Source: Blautia_A ammoniilytica | GTDB taxonomy: Bacteria; Bacillota; Clostridia; Lachnospirales; Lachnospiraceae | Direction: 5' to 3' | NCBI RefSeq assembly: GCF_025566965.1 | Contig: NZ_JAOQJL010000001.1 | Coordinates: 1 to 64,000 of the forward strand | DNA length: 64,000 bases | In this document: positions 36,896 to 45,932 of the stretch, one piece after another | Numbering within the stretch: position 1 is the first letter of the stretch | Layout of the letters: each line of letters opens with the position of its first letter | Position numbers and translations under genes: made by a program | The notes under the pieces: model-generated | Seen by the model: only the letters and a program-made list of their open reading frames with translations | Told to the model about the DNA's origin: nothing | The model's database searches: none

Positions 36896-38083
36896 CTAGT
36901 AGAGGTAATCTTTGTTTACATATCCGTATTTCATCAGGCTGGAGGAATATACATACCAATAAGAAGGATCACTGGAATCGATCACCTGTACTGTTTCTCC
37001 ATTATTTAATTTGCCAATCTCATTAGAAGAATCATAAGCTTTGGCATTACGAAGAGCCAGATAACCCTTTGCAACACTGACTGTCCAGGTGGGATAAACA
37101 GGTGCAGTACTGCCAACCAGATAATCTTTGTTTACGTACCCGTTCATATTCAATCTTGGGGAATAAACAAACCAGTAAGTAGGATCACTAGTATCCAGGA
37201 TACTTACAGTATCTCCGGTATTCAGCTGGCCGATCTCATTGGATGCATCGTAGGCTTTGGCATTACGAAGAGCCAGATATCCTTTGGAAACACTTACTGT
37301 TCTGGTGAAATCTGAACTTGCTACAGCACCGGTGTACATAGAATCTCCAACCAGATAGTCTTTGTTTACAAAACCGTTCAGATTATATTTAGGAGAATAT
37401 ACCAGCCAGTAAGTAGGATCGCTGGTGTCCAGAAGCTGGACAGTATCTCCTGTGTACAGCTGTCCGATCTCGTTGGAAGCATCATAAGCCTTGGCATTAC
37501 GAAGAGCCAGATATCCTTTGTCTACTTTGACAGCTCTGGATTCGCAGGCATAAACAGTGCTGCTGCTTACCAGATAATCTTTGTTTACATAGCCGGTACA
37601 GTTATATTTGGGAGAATATACCAGCCAGTAAGTAGGATCGCTGGTGTCATTTACCTGCACAGTATCTCCGTTATACAGCTGTCCGATCTCATTGGAAGCA
37701 TCATAGGCTTTGGCATTACGAAGAGCCAGATAACCCTTGGAAACACTTACTGTCCAGGCGGCAGAATTCATTGAGATCAGGTAATTCTTATTCACATAGC
37801 CATAGGAATCATACTTGGGGGAATAAGCATACCAGTATGTTGAATCGCTGTAATCATTGACCTCTACAGTATCTCCGTTATACAGCTGTCCGATCTCATT
37901 GCGGCTGTCATAAAGCATTTGCGTGCGAAGAGCCAGATAGCCACTGGGAACACTTACCATATAGGTATTGGCAGATGCCTGACAGTTCCTGCTCATCCAG
38001 GGAACAGAAAGTGCAAATACTACAGCCAGCAGTGCGGCCCATTTCAAAAAGGCCGAAAGATAGTTGCATTTCTTATTTTTCAT
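36896..38083 (-). CDS. secreted protein with five SH3b-like repeats
   Basis: A 395-residue exported protein. A basic start and hydrophobic helix (about 12-30) form a signal peptide. Five tandem repeats of about 65-72 residues follow, each with the pattern GYLALRNAKAYDASNEIGQL, GDTVQV, DPTYWLVYSPKY and GYVNKDYLV. These are bacterial SH3-type modules, which usually bind the peptidoglycan cross-bridge or stem. No catalytic domain is attached, so it is probably a wall-binding or decoy protein. The repeats are very alike at DNA level, which favours gain and loss by recombination. AGGAGG precedes the ATG. Confidence 0.88.
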   Translation of the reverse strand: MKNKKCNYLSAFLKWAALLAVVFALSVPWMSRNCQASANTYMVSVPSGYLALRTQMLYDSRNEIGQLYNGDTVEVNDYSDSTYWYAYSPKYDSYGYVNKNYLISMNSAAWTVSVSKGYLALRNAKAYDASNEIGQLYNGDTVQVNDTSDPTYWLVYSPKYNCTGYVNKDYLVSSSTVYACESRAVKVDKGYLALRNAKAYDASNEIGQLYTGDTVQLLDTSDPTYWLVYSPKYNLNGFVNKDYLVGDSMYTGAVASSDFTRTVSVSKGYLALRNAKAYDASNEIGQLNTGDTVSILDTSDPTYWFVYSPRLNMNGYVNKDYLVGSTAPVYPTWTVSVAKGYLALRNAKAYDSSNEIGKLNNGETVQVIDSSDPSYWYVYSSSLMKYGYVNKDYLY

Positions 38084-38439
38084 AGATCCTCCTTTCGCCT
38101 GCTGTGGCAGGCTTACATGCAGTTTCGTGCACGTTATTCTCAGATGCTGGGGGCAAAACCTGACAGGCAGACAATTGAACTCCAGCTATCTTTATTTGAT
38201 ACTGGAGGCAACTGCCCCCAATTATGATATCTTAAGATTGCTTCGTGCTACGCACTCCAACAATCCTGCCGGATATCATCTTTATTATTGTTTATTATAA
38301 CAGATTGAAAGATATATTTGTATTCTTAATTGTTATAATGTCACAATATTTGCAAATTGCCTATTGCAAATCATGGGAGTGCATATCACAAAGCAATACA
38401 CAGATATCATAACCAGAGCATTTGCTTCCAGCCTTAAAT
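38084..38439 (-). promoter_or_regulatory. structured leader region of SH3b gene
   Basis: This 356-base gap holds strong nested inverted repeats. GCCTG/CAGGC lies at 38097-38112. GGGGGCA at 38149-38155 pairs with TGCCCCC at 38213-38219 and encloses a 10-bp stem (CTCCAG-C-TATC / GATA-CTGGAG, 38180-38207). A GATATC-ended imperfect hairpin lies at about 38226-38280. On the minus strand these would lie in a 5' leader of about 200 bases, downstream of the candidate promoter at 38294-38322. On the plus strand an open frame ends ELQLSLFDTGGNCPQL at 38227; its QLSLF resembles a sliding-clamp-binding motif, so a decayed coding remnant is the alternative. Nothing was seen from 38323 to 38439. Confidence 0.5.
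38294..38322 (-). promoter_or_regulatory. candidate promoter of SH3b gene
   Basis: Read leftward: TACAAA (38322-38317), 17 bases, TATAAT (38299-38294). The -10 box is perfect; the -35 box is weak. Confidence 0.4.
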
Positions 38440-39531
38440 TTATGAGGCTGGATTATAGTAATCAAAAATCTGCCTGCTCAGGCTGGCAATAGTACTTTGT
38501 GCCGAGCCGCACTCACTAAGATTCTCTGACATAAAAACCAGGATCAGTTCATTATCCACATCATAAACAATCCCTGCATCATTTTCCACATTGTCCAGTT
38601 CACCGGTTTTATTGGCAGTTTTTGCATCTGATGGCATCTGTGCCGGGATCTTATTCCGGCGTGTCTGTGCAGCCAACAGGTCGAACATGGAATCTGCATA
38701 TGGGTATTCAGAGGAATTACCACTGTAAATCCCGTACAGCAGATGACCACAGTCAGCCACAGAAGTGTAATTGTCGTCATATGCATTGCTTTGAAGAAGA
38801 AGTCGTCCCATATGTGTGTTATTAAAGCCATGTGTACTGCAGAAATCATTTACAACAGTCATGCCGGCAGAAGAATCACCTCCGCCTAGATAGCTGGTAA
38901 GAGCATTGGCAGCATCATTGTCACTGACTGTGATCATGGAATAAAGGTTGGAATCTACCTGCTGCTGGCCATATTGACTGATAAGAGTTTCATAATTCTC
39001 ATAGACAGCACCCATAATATACAGCTTGATCAGACTGGCCGCCTGCATGGAATGGTCATTGACAGAGCCTTCTGACTCATTATAAAGATCGCGCACATAA
39101 ACGGACCAGCTTCCATTGGAAACAGGGAGACGTTCCTGCAGCTGGGTAAGGAGAGAGGAAAGTTTCTCATCTGTAGGTGCTTCTACAGAAGAAGCCTGTC
39201 CAAATACACTGCTTTTAGAATTGTCGGATGGCGGAGATAATGTGCCCTGTCCATCAGAAGCCTGATTCGCAGATGTGGTGCCCGGAGCCGGTTCCGCCTG
39301 GTCGGAAGCTGTCGCATTAGTGCCCGGAGCCGGTTCTGCCTGGTCGGAAGCTGTCGCATTAGTGTTCGGAGCCGGTTCTGATTGGTTGGCTGTTGCAGAA
39401 CCTGTGCTCGGTGCCACCGGTCCCTGCACTTCTGCAGCAGTGACTGCAGAAAAGCTCCCTGCTGTTACTGCTGCAGCTGTAACAAGCGGAAAGATAAATT
39501 TATATTTGCGATTATTTTTGCCTGGTTTCAT
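38440..39531 (-). CDS. secreted class A beta-lactamase-like serine hydrolase
   Basis: A 363-residue exported protein with a signal peptide (about 1-33), then a Pro/Ala/Thr-rich linker to about residue 125 that includes two 14-residue repeats (TNATASDQAEPAPG). A penicilloyl-serine-transferase domain follows. The three motifs are SLIK (nucleophile Ser and Lys), SDN (VSDNDAANAL) and KTG (NKTGEL). The domain has the order and spacing of class A beta-lactamases, but the long linker and lack of obvious omega-loop glutamate mean that carboxypeptidase or esterase activity is equally possible. A good promoter lies upstream at 39590-39618. Confidence 0.85.
   Translation of the reverse strand: MKPGKNNRKYKFIFPLVTAAAVTAGSFSAVTAAEVQGPVAPSTGSATANQSEPAPNTNATASDQAEPAPGTNATASDQAEPAPGTTSANQASDGQGTLSPPSDNSKSSVFGQASSVEAPTDEKLSSLLTQLQERLPVSNGSWSVYVRDLYNESEGSVNDHSMQAASLIKLYIMGAVYENYETLISQYGQQQVDSNLYSMITVSDNDAANALTSYLGGGDSSAGMTVVNDFCSTHGFNNTHMGRLLLQSNAYDDNYTSVADCGHLLYGIYSGNSSEYPYADSMFDLLAAQTRRNKIPAQMPSDAKTANKTGELDNVENDAGIVYDVDNELILVFMSENLSECGSAQSTIASLSRQIFDYYNPAS
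39279..39386. repeat. 42-bp in-frame tandem repeat
   Basis: Two almost identical 42-base units (39279-39320 and 39321-39362) and a partial third encode the 14-residue linker repeat of the secreted hydrolase. Copy number changes would alter linker length without a frameshift. Confidence 0.8.
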
Positions 39532-39589
39532 ACAAACCTCCTGGTATGCTAAATGAAAAGAAAGTGAAAAATTTTCTTAAGTCTTTTTA

Positions 39590-39618
39590 AGTATAATTCA
39601 TTTGTTGCAGATTTCCAA
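39590..39618 (-). promoter_or_regulatory. promoter of secreted hydrolase gene
   Basis: Read leftward: TTGGAA (39618-39613), 17-base spacer, TATACT (39595-39590), about 60 bases before the start. Confidence 0.55.
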
Positions 39619-39816
39619 TATTTTTGCAGGAAAACATGAAGAAAAGATGGCTTTATAGCGATAAATATGAAATAATACAAGAAATCCTACACATGCAACC
39701 GCAGGTTGACAAATCTTAAAGCCGGGTATCTGGTGTGCAACCGATGGATATTGTATGCTGAGAACGTCAAAAAAAGAAATGCTTTCCCATAATGGAAGGC
39801 AGGAAGGAGAAAAAAG

Positions 39817-40812
39817 ATGATTCTGGCAGACAAAATAATGAATCTGAGAAAAAAGGCAGGTTGGTCCCAGGAGGAACTGGCAGAACAGCTGAATGTAACA
39901 AGACAATCCGTTTCTAAATGGGAGGGGGCAAGAGCAGTTCCGGATATGGAAAAGGTAGTACAGATGAGCCGTATTTTTGGTGTAAGTACGGACTATCTCC
40001 TGAAAGATGAAATAGAAGAAGATAATCCGGAAGACAATGTACAGGTCATTTCAGAACAGCCACTGCGTAAAGTGACTATGGAGGAAGCCTCTGAATATTT
40101 GGAATGTAGCAAGAAATCAGCACCTAAAATTGCTTTTGCTACTTTTTTATGTGTTATATCCCCTATTACATTGTTACTTTTGGGTGGATTAAGTGAAACA
40201 AAAATCATAAAACTTACCGAAAATTCTGCTGGGGGAATTGGATTATGTGTCCTTTTATTGCTGGTTGCTTCAGCTACAGGGATTTTCATATCCTGCAGTG
40301 CAAAAGTGAAATGTTATGACTTTCTGGAAAAAGAGCCTTTTGAGACGGAATATGGGGTGACTGGGATGGTAAAGGAAAAGAAAAATCAGTATCATCCAAC
40401 CTATGTACGCCTGAATCTTATAGGAACCGTATTCTGTATTCTTGCTGCAGTACCGCTGTTTGCTGTTATGAGCATTGCGGACAAAGATATCTTCTATATA
40501 AATGCAGTTTGTCTGCTTTTACTCATGGTGGCATGTGGCTGTTATGCGTTTGCGTATGGAGGCACACGAAACAGTGCAATGGAAAAGCTGCTGGAAGAAG
40601 GGGACTATACACGCAGCAGAAAAGCAAAGAAAGGATTGATCAGTGCTGTTTCGGTAAGCTATTGGCTGATCGTGACGGCAGTATTTCTGGCAGCTATACT
40701 GCCTGCTAAAAGCAGCTATAAAGGTAGCAGTTGGATCATCTGGCCTATTGCAGGTGTTCTTTACGGAGCAGTAGCATCTATCCTGAATATTTCATTCAAA
40801 CATAATGAATAA
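39817..40812 (+). CDS. XRE-family regulator with membrane domain
   Basis: A 331-residue protein. The N-terminal XRE helix-turn-helix is clear (MNLRKKAGWSQEELAEQLNVTRQSVSKWEGARAVP region), and a hydrophilic linker runs to about residue 105. A C-terminal membrane part of five or so hydrophobic segments follows. Such membrane-tethered XRE proteins are common in Lachnospiraceae; the signal and targets are unknown. The start follows GGAAGGAG. Its upstream spacer of 285 bases from the divergent hydrolase gene holds that gene's promoter. Confidence 0.9.
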   Translation: MILADKIMNLRKKAGWSQEELAEQLNVTRQSVSKWEGARAVPDMEKVVQMSRIFGVSTDYLLKDEIEEDNPEDNVQVISEQPLRKVTMEEASEYLECSKKSAPKIAFATFLCVISPITLLLLGGLSETKIIKLTENSAGGIGLCVLLLLVASATGIFISCSAKVKCYDFLEKEPFETEYGVTGMVKEKKNQYHPTYVRLNLIGTVFCILAAVPLFAVMSIADKDIFYINAVCLLLLMVACGCYAFAYGGTRNSAMEKLLEEGDYTRSRKAKKGLISAVSVSYWLIVTAVFLAAILPAKSSYKGSSWIIWPIAGVLYGAVASILNISFKHNE

Positions 40813-40936
40813 AATGGTTTGGATTTCAAAACAATCAAGTTTGATTTTGGAAGATTCTTTTGAAAAATATTAGAAATCGGTCACAGGATAATCACAGTTT
40901 TTCTTTATGATAGCAGGTATGTAAAGGGAGGTTATC

Positions 40937-41536
40937 ATGACTGATAAAGAATACTATGACTTGGTCCAGCCGTATCATGATGCAATGAAGCTTTTACTTA
41001 CCAGGTTGGAAGTGTTAAACCATACGATTTATCCATCCGCTGCCAGTAACCCGGTACATACCGTTCAGTCTCGCATCAAGAAGAAGGCAAGCATTGAGGA
41101 AAAGCTGATGCATCGGGGGCTGGAGCCTACAGTTGATAATGCCAAGAATGTTTTGCAGGATATTGCAGGTGTGCGGATCGTCTGTTATTTTACTGGAGAC
41201 ATCCACAATCTGGTGAACATATTAAAGAAACAGCCGGATCTGATCTTCATAAGAGAGCGGGATTATATTGAGAATCCTAAGCCTAATGGATACAGAAGTT
41301 ACCATATTATTTTTGGAGTAAATGTTTGCTGTCTGGATGCAGTGGAATACTTTCCTGTGGAGATACAGTTCCGTACTATTTCAATGGACTTCTGGGCAGC
41401 TATGGAGCATAGGGTATCTTACAAAAAGGCATATGCTAATAAAGAGCAGAGAGTGGAAGAATTACTCAGATATTCCAATACTCTTGAAGAGATGGAAAAG
41501 GAATTTGAGAAATATAATGATAATCCACGGCTTTAA
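40937..41536 (+). CDS. small alarmone synthetase (RelA/SpoT synthetase domain only)
   Basis: A 199-residue protein with only the (p)ppGpp synthetase domain (VQSRIKKKASIEEKLMHRG; LQDIAGVRIVCYF; ENPKPNGYRSYHIIF; VEIQFRTISMDFWAAMEH). There is no HD hydrolase and no regulatory C-terminus. This matches the small alarmone synthetases (YjbM/YwaC type), which make (p)ppGpp from GTP/GDP and ATP, usually under envelope stress control. It has a strong GGGAGG site and a terminator after it. It lies next to lon. Confidence 0.93.
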   Translation: MTDKEYYDLVQPYHDAMKLLLTRLEVLNHTIYPSAASNPVHTVQSRIKKKASIEEKLMHRGLEPTVDNAKNVLQDIAGVRIVCYFTGDIHNLVNILKKQPDLIFIRERDYIENPKPNGYRSYHIIFGVNVCCLDAVEYFPVEIQFRTISMDFWAAMEHRVSYKKAYANKEQRVEELLRYSNTLEEMEKEFEKYNDNPRL

Positions 41537-41578
41537 AGACTTGCATAATCAGAAAATCGTGGTACAATAAGATACGGA

Positions 41579-41612
41579 CGAAAGGCGGATTCCGAAGAGT
41601 TCGCCTTTTCGT
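41579..41612 (+). terminator. terminator after alarmone synthetase gene
   Basis: CGAAAGGCG pairs with CGCCTTTTCG across a 14-base loop and is followed by TTT. Confidence 0.75.
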
Positions 41613-41623
41613 TTAAATACAGA

Positions 41624-41650
41624 TTGGCACTCGATGTGAATGAGTGCTGA
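41624..41650 (+). promoter_or_regulatory. CIRCE operator (HrcA site) upstream of lon
   Basis: TTGGCACTC, nine bases, GAGTGCTGA. This is the CIRCE inverted repeat (consensus TTAGCACTC-N9-GAGTGCTAA) with one change in each arm. It lies 51 bases before the lon start, and a possible promoter (TTGGCA at 41624, TGATAA at 41648) overlaps it. This implies HrcA repression and heat induction of lon. Confidence 0.85.
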
Positions 41651-41700
41651 TAAAATGAGGCTTGATTTTGCATGATTAAGGCCATAAGGAGGAAACATGT

Positions 41701-43980
41701 ATGATTAGCATACCCATTTATGATTTACTGGTATTGCCAGAGGTTACATTTTACTTTAAAAAAGATATGTTTCCCGGAAATGAAATAACCACGGAAAATG
41801 TTGGGGAAGATATACTTTTTCTGATGCTGAAGACAGATAAAAAGCCCCATCAGATACAACCGGAAGACATCTATCCGATTGGAGTGCTGGGGAAGATTGA
41901 GGCCTTAGGAGAGGATGACACTGTTAAGATCACTACCATAGAAAGGGTAATGCTGAGTCAGATCCAGGCTACAGAGATCGGGATTACAGCCACTTCCGTT
42001 CCATATCCGGAAGAGAAAGATATTGATCCAGATGAAGAGGCTGAGCAGTTCAAGAACATGAAAAAAGAATTGATGAGCTTTGCAAAGGATCTGCAGTGGG
42101 GGATCTGGGCAAGAGGTGTGATCTATCACTGGCAGAGCTTTGATGAGATGGCCTGTGCCCTTTCCAGCTACTTTGCATCTTCCTGGGAAGAAAAATATAG
42201 TTTTCTTGAACAGCAGTCCAGAAGTGAACGTATCCATAAAATCAAAGAAACTGTATATGAACTTCTGGAGATCTTCCGGGTCAGTCAGGAAGCAGAAAGC
42301 GCCCAGAAGAATTCTAATGAACAGATGTACCGTGAGTCTGCCCTGAAAAAACAGATTGAATTTCTTCAGAGACAGCTGGATGAGATGCATCCTGAGAATA
42401 TCTCGGATGTACGCAGATTTGAGAAGAAAATCCAGGAGTCTGGCATGAATCCGGAGGCAAGGAAGGAAGCCGAAAAGGTTCTGAACCGGATGAAACAGGA
42501 AGGAAAAGATGGTCATGAATACGGACTTTTGTATGATTACCTGGATTTTGTTACCAGTCTTTCCTGGAAGGAAGAAGAAATGCCTTCTATAGACCTGGCA
42601 GAAGCCGAAAAGATACTGGATGAAGACCATTATGGCCTGAAAAAGGTAAAAGAAAGGATCATCCAGCAGATTGCGGTTATGGCGCTTAATAAAAAACAGG
42701 CTGGATCCATCCTGCTTTTTGTAGGTGCACCTGGTACAGGTAAAACAAGTATAGGTCAGAGCATAGCCAGAGCACTTCATAGAAAATATGTAAGGATCAG
42801 TCTTGGAGGTGTTCGGGATGAAGCGGAGATCCGTGGACACAGACGCACATATGTGGGCGCTATGCCGGGACGTATCATGGAGGGAATGCGAAGAAGCGGA
42901 GCGCAGAATCCGGTTATGGTGTTGGATGAAGTGGACAAACTGACTAGAGATTATGGCGGAGACCCATCCAGTGCACTTTTAGAAGTTCTGGATCCGGAGC
43001 AGAATTCCAACTTTACAGATCATTATATGAATGTACCATATGATCTGTCTAATGTGCTGTTTGTATGTACAGCCAATTCTACTGATACTATACCGGAACC
43101 TCTTCTGAACCGTATGGAAGTTATTCAGTTCCCCGGATATACACAGATCGAGAAATATCATATTGCCAGGGAACATCTTCTTCCAAAAGCAATGAAGAGT
43201 ATGGGACTGCGTAATCAGAACCTGAAAGTGACAGACGAAGCCATATTAAAGATCATTGAAGAATATACGGCGGAGGCGGGAGTAAGAGGCCTTAAACGTC
43301 AGATCGATGTTCTTTGCAGATGCGTTGCTGTAAAATTGGTAAAGGGTGAGCAGAAAAGCATTACTGTCAGCGAGAAACGCCTGCCGGAGTTCCTTGGGAA
43401 GAAGGGCATCTATCATGAAAAGATCCAGGAGGAAATGCAGCCGGGAGTTGTAACCGGACTGGCCTGGACCAGAGCAGGCGGGGAAATCCTTTTTATAGAA
43501 ACTTCCTTTACAAAAGGCAGCGGCAAGGTGATCATCACCGGGCAGCTGGGAGATGTGATGAAGGAGTCAGCACAGATTGCAGTTACTTATGTGAAGTCAC
43601 TTTTCCCGGAACGCGCTGAGAAATTTGAAAAGAATGATCTCCATATTCATGTTCCTTCTGGTGCTGTGCCAAAAGACGGTCCGTCAGCAGGGATTACGCT
43701 GGTAATTGCACTTGCATCCCTGGTAACTGGAAAGACTGTGGATCCACAGATAGCCATGACCGGAGAGATTTCTTTGAGAGGCGGTGTTATGCCTATTGGA
43801 GGTCTTCCCGAAAAACTAATGGCAGCCCAAAGAGCCGGAGTTAAGAAGGTGTTTATTCCATATGACAACATAGAGGATCTGGAAGATGTGGCAGAAGAAG
43901 TGAAAGAAAAGATTCAAATCTGTCCGGTAAAGAAAATCAAAGAAGTGCTGGACCAGACCCTGGGCTTACAAAAAATGTAA
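41701..43980 (+). CDS. lon: ATP-dependent protease Lon
   Basis: A 759-residue LonA-type protease that degrades misfolded and regulatory proteins in the cytoplasm. It has an N-terminal substrate-binding domain (about 1-190), a coiled-coil region and an AAA+ domain (Walker A FVGAPGTGKTSIGQS; Walker B VMVLDEVDKL). The protease domain has the Ser-Lys dyad at Ser662 (PKDGPSAGITL) and Lys705 (GGLPEKLMAA), 43 residues apart as in E. coli Lon. The start follows AAGGAGG. A CIRCE element lies upstream. Confidence 0.97.
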   Translation: MISIPIYDLLVLPEVTFYFKKDMFPGNEITTENVGEDILFLMLKTDKKPHQIQPEDIYPIGVLGKIEALGEDDTVKITTIERVMLSQIQATEIGITATSVPYPEEKDIDPDEEAEQFKNMKKELMSFAKDLQWGIWARGVIYHWQSFDEMACALSSYFASSWEEKYSFLEQQSRSERIHKIKETVYELLEIFRVSQEAESAQKNSNEQMYRESALKKQIEFLQRQLDEMHPENISDVRRFEKKIQESGMNPEARKEAEKVLNRMKQEGKDGHEYGLLYDYLDFVTSLSWKEEEMPSIDLAEAEKILDEDHYGLKKVKERIIQQIAVMALNKKQAGSILLFVGAPGTGKTSIGQSIARALHRKYVRISLGGVRDEAEIRGHRRTYVGAMPGRIMEGMRRSGAQNPVMVLDEVDKLTRDYGGDPSSALLEVLDPEQNSNFTDHYMNVPYDLSNVLFVCTANSTDTIPEPLLNRMEVIQFPGYTQIEKYHIAREHLLPKAMKSMGLRNQNLKVTDEAILKIIEEYTAEAGVRGLKRQIDVLCRCVAVKLVKGEQKSITVSEKRLPEFLGKKGIYHEKIQEEMQPGVVTGLAWTRAGGEILFIETSFTKGSGKVIITGQLGDVMKESAQIAVTYVKSLFPERAEKFEKNDLHIHVPSGAVPKDGPSAGITLVIALASLVTGKTVDPQIAMTGEISLRGGVMPIGGLPEKLMAAQRAGVKKVFIPYDNIEDLEDVAEEVKEKIQICPVKKIKEVLDQTLGLQKM

Positions 43981-43992
43981 AATTATTCTAGA

Positions 43993-44022
43993 TTACAAAT
44001 TCAGCAAAGAATATGCTATAAT
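43993..44022 (+). promoter_or_regulatory. promoter of DUF1002 gene
   Basis: TTACAA at 43993-43998, 18-base spacer, TATAAT at 44017-44022, about 60 bases before the start. Confidence 0.55.
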
Positions 44023-44085
44023 AAAACAACGAAACAGAAAAACTGTTTAAGCTGTAACTCACACAGAGTTTATGGAGGAAAAGTT

Positions 44086-45783
44086 ATGAAGAAAGCAAAA
44101 TTATTAGGAACATTATTATGTGCCGCATGCCTTGTTACAGGAAGCATTGCTCCTTCCGTACCGGTTATGGCAGATGGCATGAATGTTGTTACACTTGGAG
44201 CAGACCTGACACAGGATCAGAAGAACACCATGCTGAAATATTTTAAGGTCAGTGCTGATTCTGTTCAGATCATCAATGTTACTAATCAGGATGAGAGAGA
44301 GCACTTAAGTGCCTATGTTCCCATCGAGCAGATTGGTACCAGGACAGTCAGCTGTGCTTACGTTAAGCCTACCACTTCCGGAGGAATCAAGGTACGTACT
44401 GCTAATCTGAACTGGGTTACCTGTAATATGATCGCCACCAGCCTTTCTACTTCCGGGGTGAAGAATTGTGAAGTAGTTGCTGCGTGTCCGTTCCAGGTAT
44501 CTGGTACAGGAGCCCTTACGGGGATCCAGATGGCCTATGAGTCAGCCAGCGGTGAACAACTGGATTCCACCAAGAAGCAGATCGCTACAGAGGAGATGGT
44601 TGTTACAGGTAATCTGGCTGAGGATATCGGACAGAACAGTGCCACTGCTGTGATCAATCAGGCGAAGACCCAGATCATTGCAGACGGTATCCAGGATGCG
44701 GATCAGATTTATAACATTGTTGTGAATATTGCAGATCAGAACGGAGTTGCTCTCTCTGATGATCAGCTTCAGACGATCGTAAGCCTGCTTCAGGAGATTG
44801 CACAGCAGGATTATGATTACAGCGATATGGAAGAGACACTGGAGCGTGTCAATGATAATGTTACCGGCCAGGGAGATACCACTTCTGATGATGATCCGGA
44901 CAGTATTGTGAATAACGTAGATGAGAGCGTGCTTGGTGATGATGTGATCGCTGATTCCACAGAGGATCCTTCCCTTGCTGAGAAGACTGGCGATGACGGT
45001 TTTGCACAGGATACCAATACTGATGCTTCCGCAGACGGCACCACAGACAATAGTGCTGACACCAGTACAGACAATAGTACAGATAGCAGCACAGATAACG
45101 GTACCGATGTAAATGGTGATTCCGTAAATTCTTCAGATATTCCTGACGGGGATGAGATCCTGAATATTTCTGAAGTGAATACAGATTTCCTGACAGACGA
45201 TACCAAAGCACTCTTTGAGAAAGCCAAGACTTTTGGCAAGGGAGAGTATGAAGGTGATACAGAGGCACTTCAGGAGGCTATGGGATCAGATGCTGTATGC
45301 ACAGTGACTCTTGACAGTGATCAGGGTGAGAAGCTGTATAATGCCGTTCTTACCAAATATCTGGAGATCCTTGGTAATGGTACAGGATCTTATGTTCCTA
45401 CCGGTAATGAAGAGTATCTGACTACTGAGCTTAATATGCTTCAGGAAGACCTGAAGGTGATCTTCGGTATTGATCTGACAGATGACCAGAAGGCAGAGGC
45501 TGGTGATAAGGCAGATATCCTTGGCGATAATGTTTCTTCTGACGATAAGAACACCTTGTATAAAGATACCATGAAGTTCTTTGAACAGCTGTATGGTGAG
45601 ACCAGCATGGAAGAGACAACTGAGAATACAGATGCAGCAGTACCGGATAATACAGATGCATCTTACGATACAGAAGGGACAGACACATCCATGGATAATA
45701 CAGATGATACTACTATGGATGAATCTGATATGACTCCTGCTGAAGGAGACGATATGGTTTACGATGAAACCATCAATGAATAA
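44086..45783 (+). CDS. exported DUF1002 protein with acidic low-complexity regions
   Basis: A 565-residue secreted protein with a signal peptide (about 1-29, VPVMADG cleavage). A DUF1002 domain spans about residues 30-260 (LTQDQKNTMLKYFKV; RTANLNWVTCNMIATSLSTSGV; ACPFQVSGTGALTGIQ). It is followed by an Asp/Ser/Thr-rich linker with TDNSTDSSTDNGTDV, a second folded part (about 365-500) and another acidic Asp/Thr-rich tail. DUF1002 has no known activity; the domain is found in exported Firmicutes proteins. The acidic regions suggest a flexible, calcium-tolerant or wall-spanning role, but that is a guess. Confidence 0.85.
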   Translation: MKKAKLLGTLLCAACLVTGSIAPSVPVMADGMNVVTLGADLTQDQKNTMLKYFKVSADSVQIINVTNQDEREHLSAYVPIEQIGTRTVSCAYVKPTTSGGIKVRTANLNWVTCNMIATSLSTSGVKNCEVVAACPFQVSGTGALTGIQMAYESASGEQLDSTKKQIATEEMVVTGNLAEDIGQNSATAVINQAKTQIIADGIQDADQIYNIVVNIADQNGVALSDDQLQTIVSLLQEIAQQDYDYSDMEETLERVNDNVTGQGDTTSDDDPDSIVNNVDESVLGDDVIADSTEDPSLAEKTGDDGFAQDTNTDASADGTTDNSADTSTDNSTDSSTDNGTDVNGDSVNSSDIPDGDEILNISEVNTDFLTDDTKALFEKAKTFGKGEYEGDTEALQEAMGSDAVCTVTLDSDQGEKLYNAVLTKYLEILGNGTGSYVPTGNEEYLTTELNMLQEDLKVIFGIDLTDDQKAEAGDKADILGDNVSSDDKNTLYKDTMKFFEQLYGETSMEETTENTDAAVPDNTDASYDTEGTDTSMDNTDDTTMDESDMTPAEGDDMVYDETINE

Positions 45784-45932
45784 CTGTCCCCTTAAAAATA
45801 GTTAAAATTGACCATTGCCAAATCCACAGTTTCCAGGTAATATGTTGCCAGACCGGAAGGAACTGATTCAGGTTGATCCAGTCAGTCCCTGTAAGGGAGG
45901 CATATAAAGGAAAAGGAAAGGCAGTGACTAAT

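Noticed and set aside
37919..38300. Plus-strand frames ending ELQLSLFDTGGNCPQL, as an intact gene
   Set aside because: Most of the frame is antisense to the SH3b gene, there is no ribosome site, and the spacer part is dominated by nested palindromes. It is kept only as a possible remnant.
45784..45932. Vitamin riboswitch before the ECF S-component gene
   Set aside because: The spacer was read for THF, TPP, FMN and preQ1 signatures and none was recognised.
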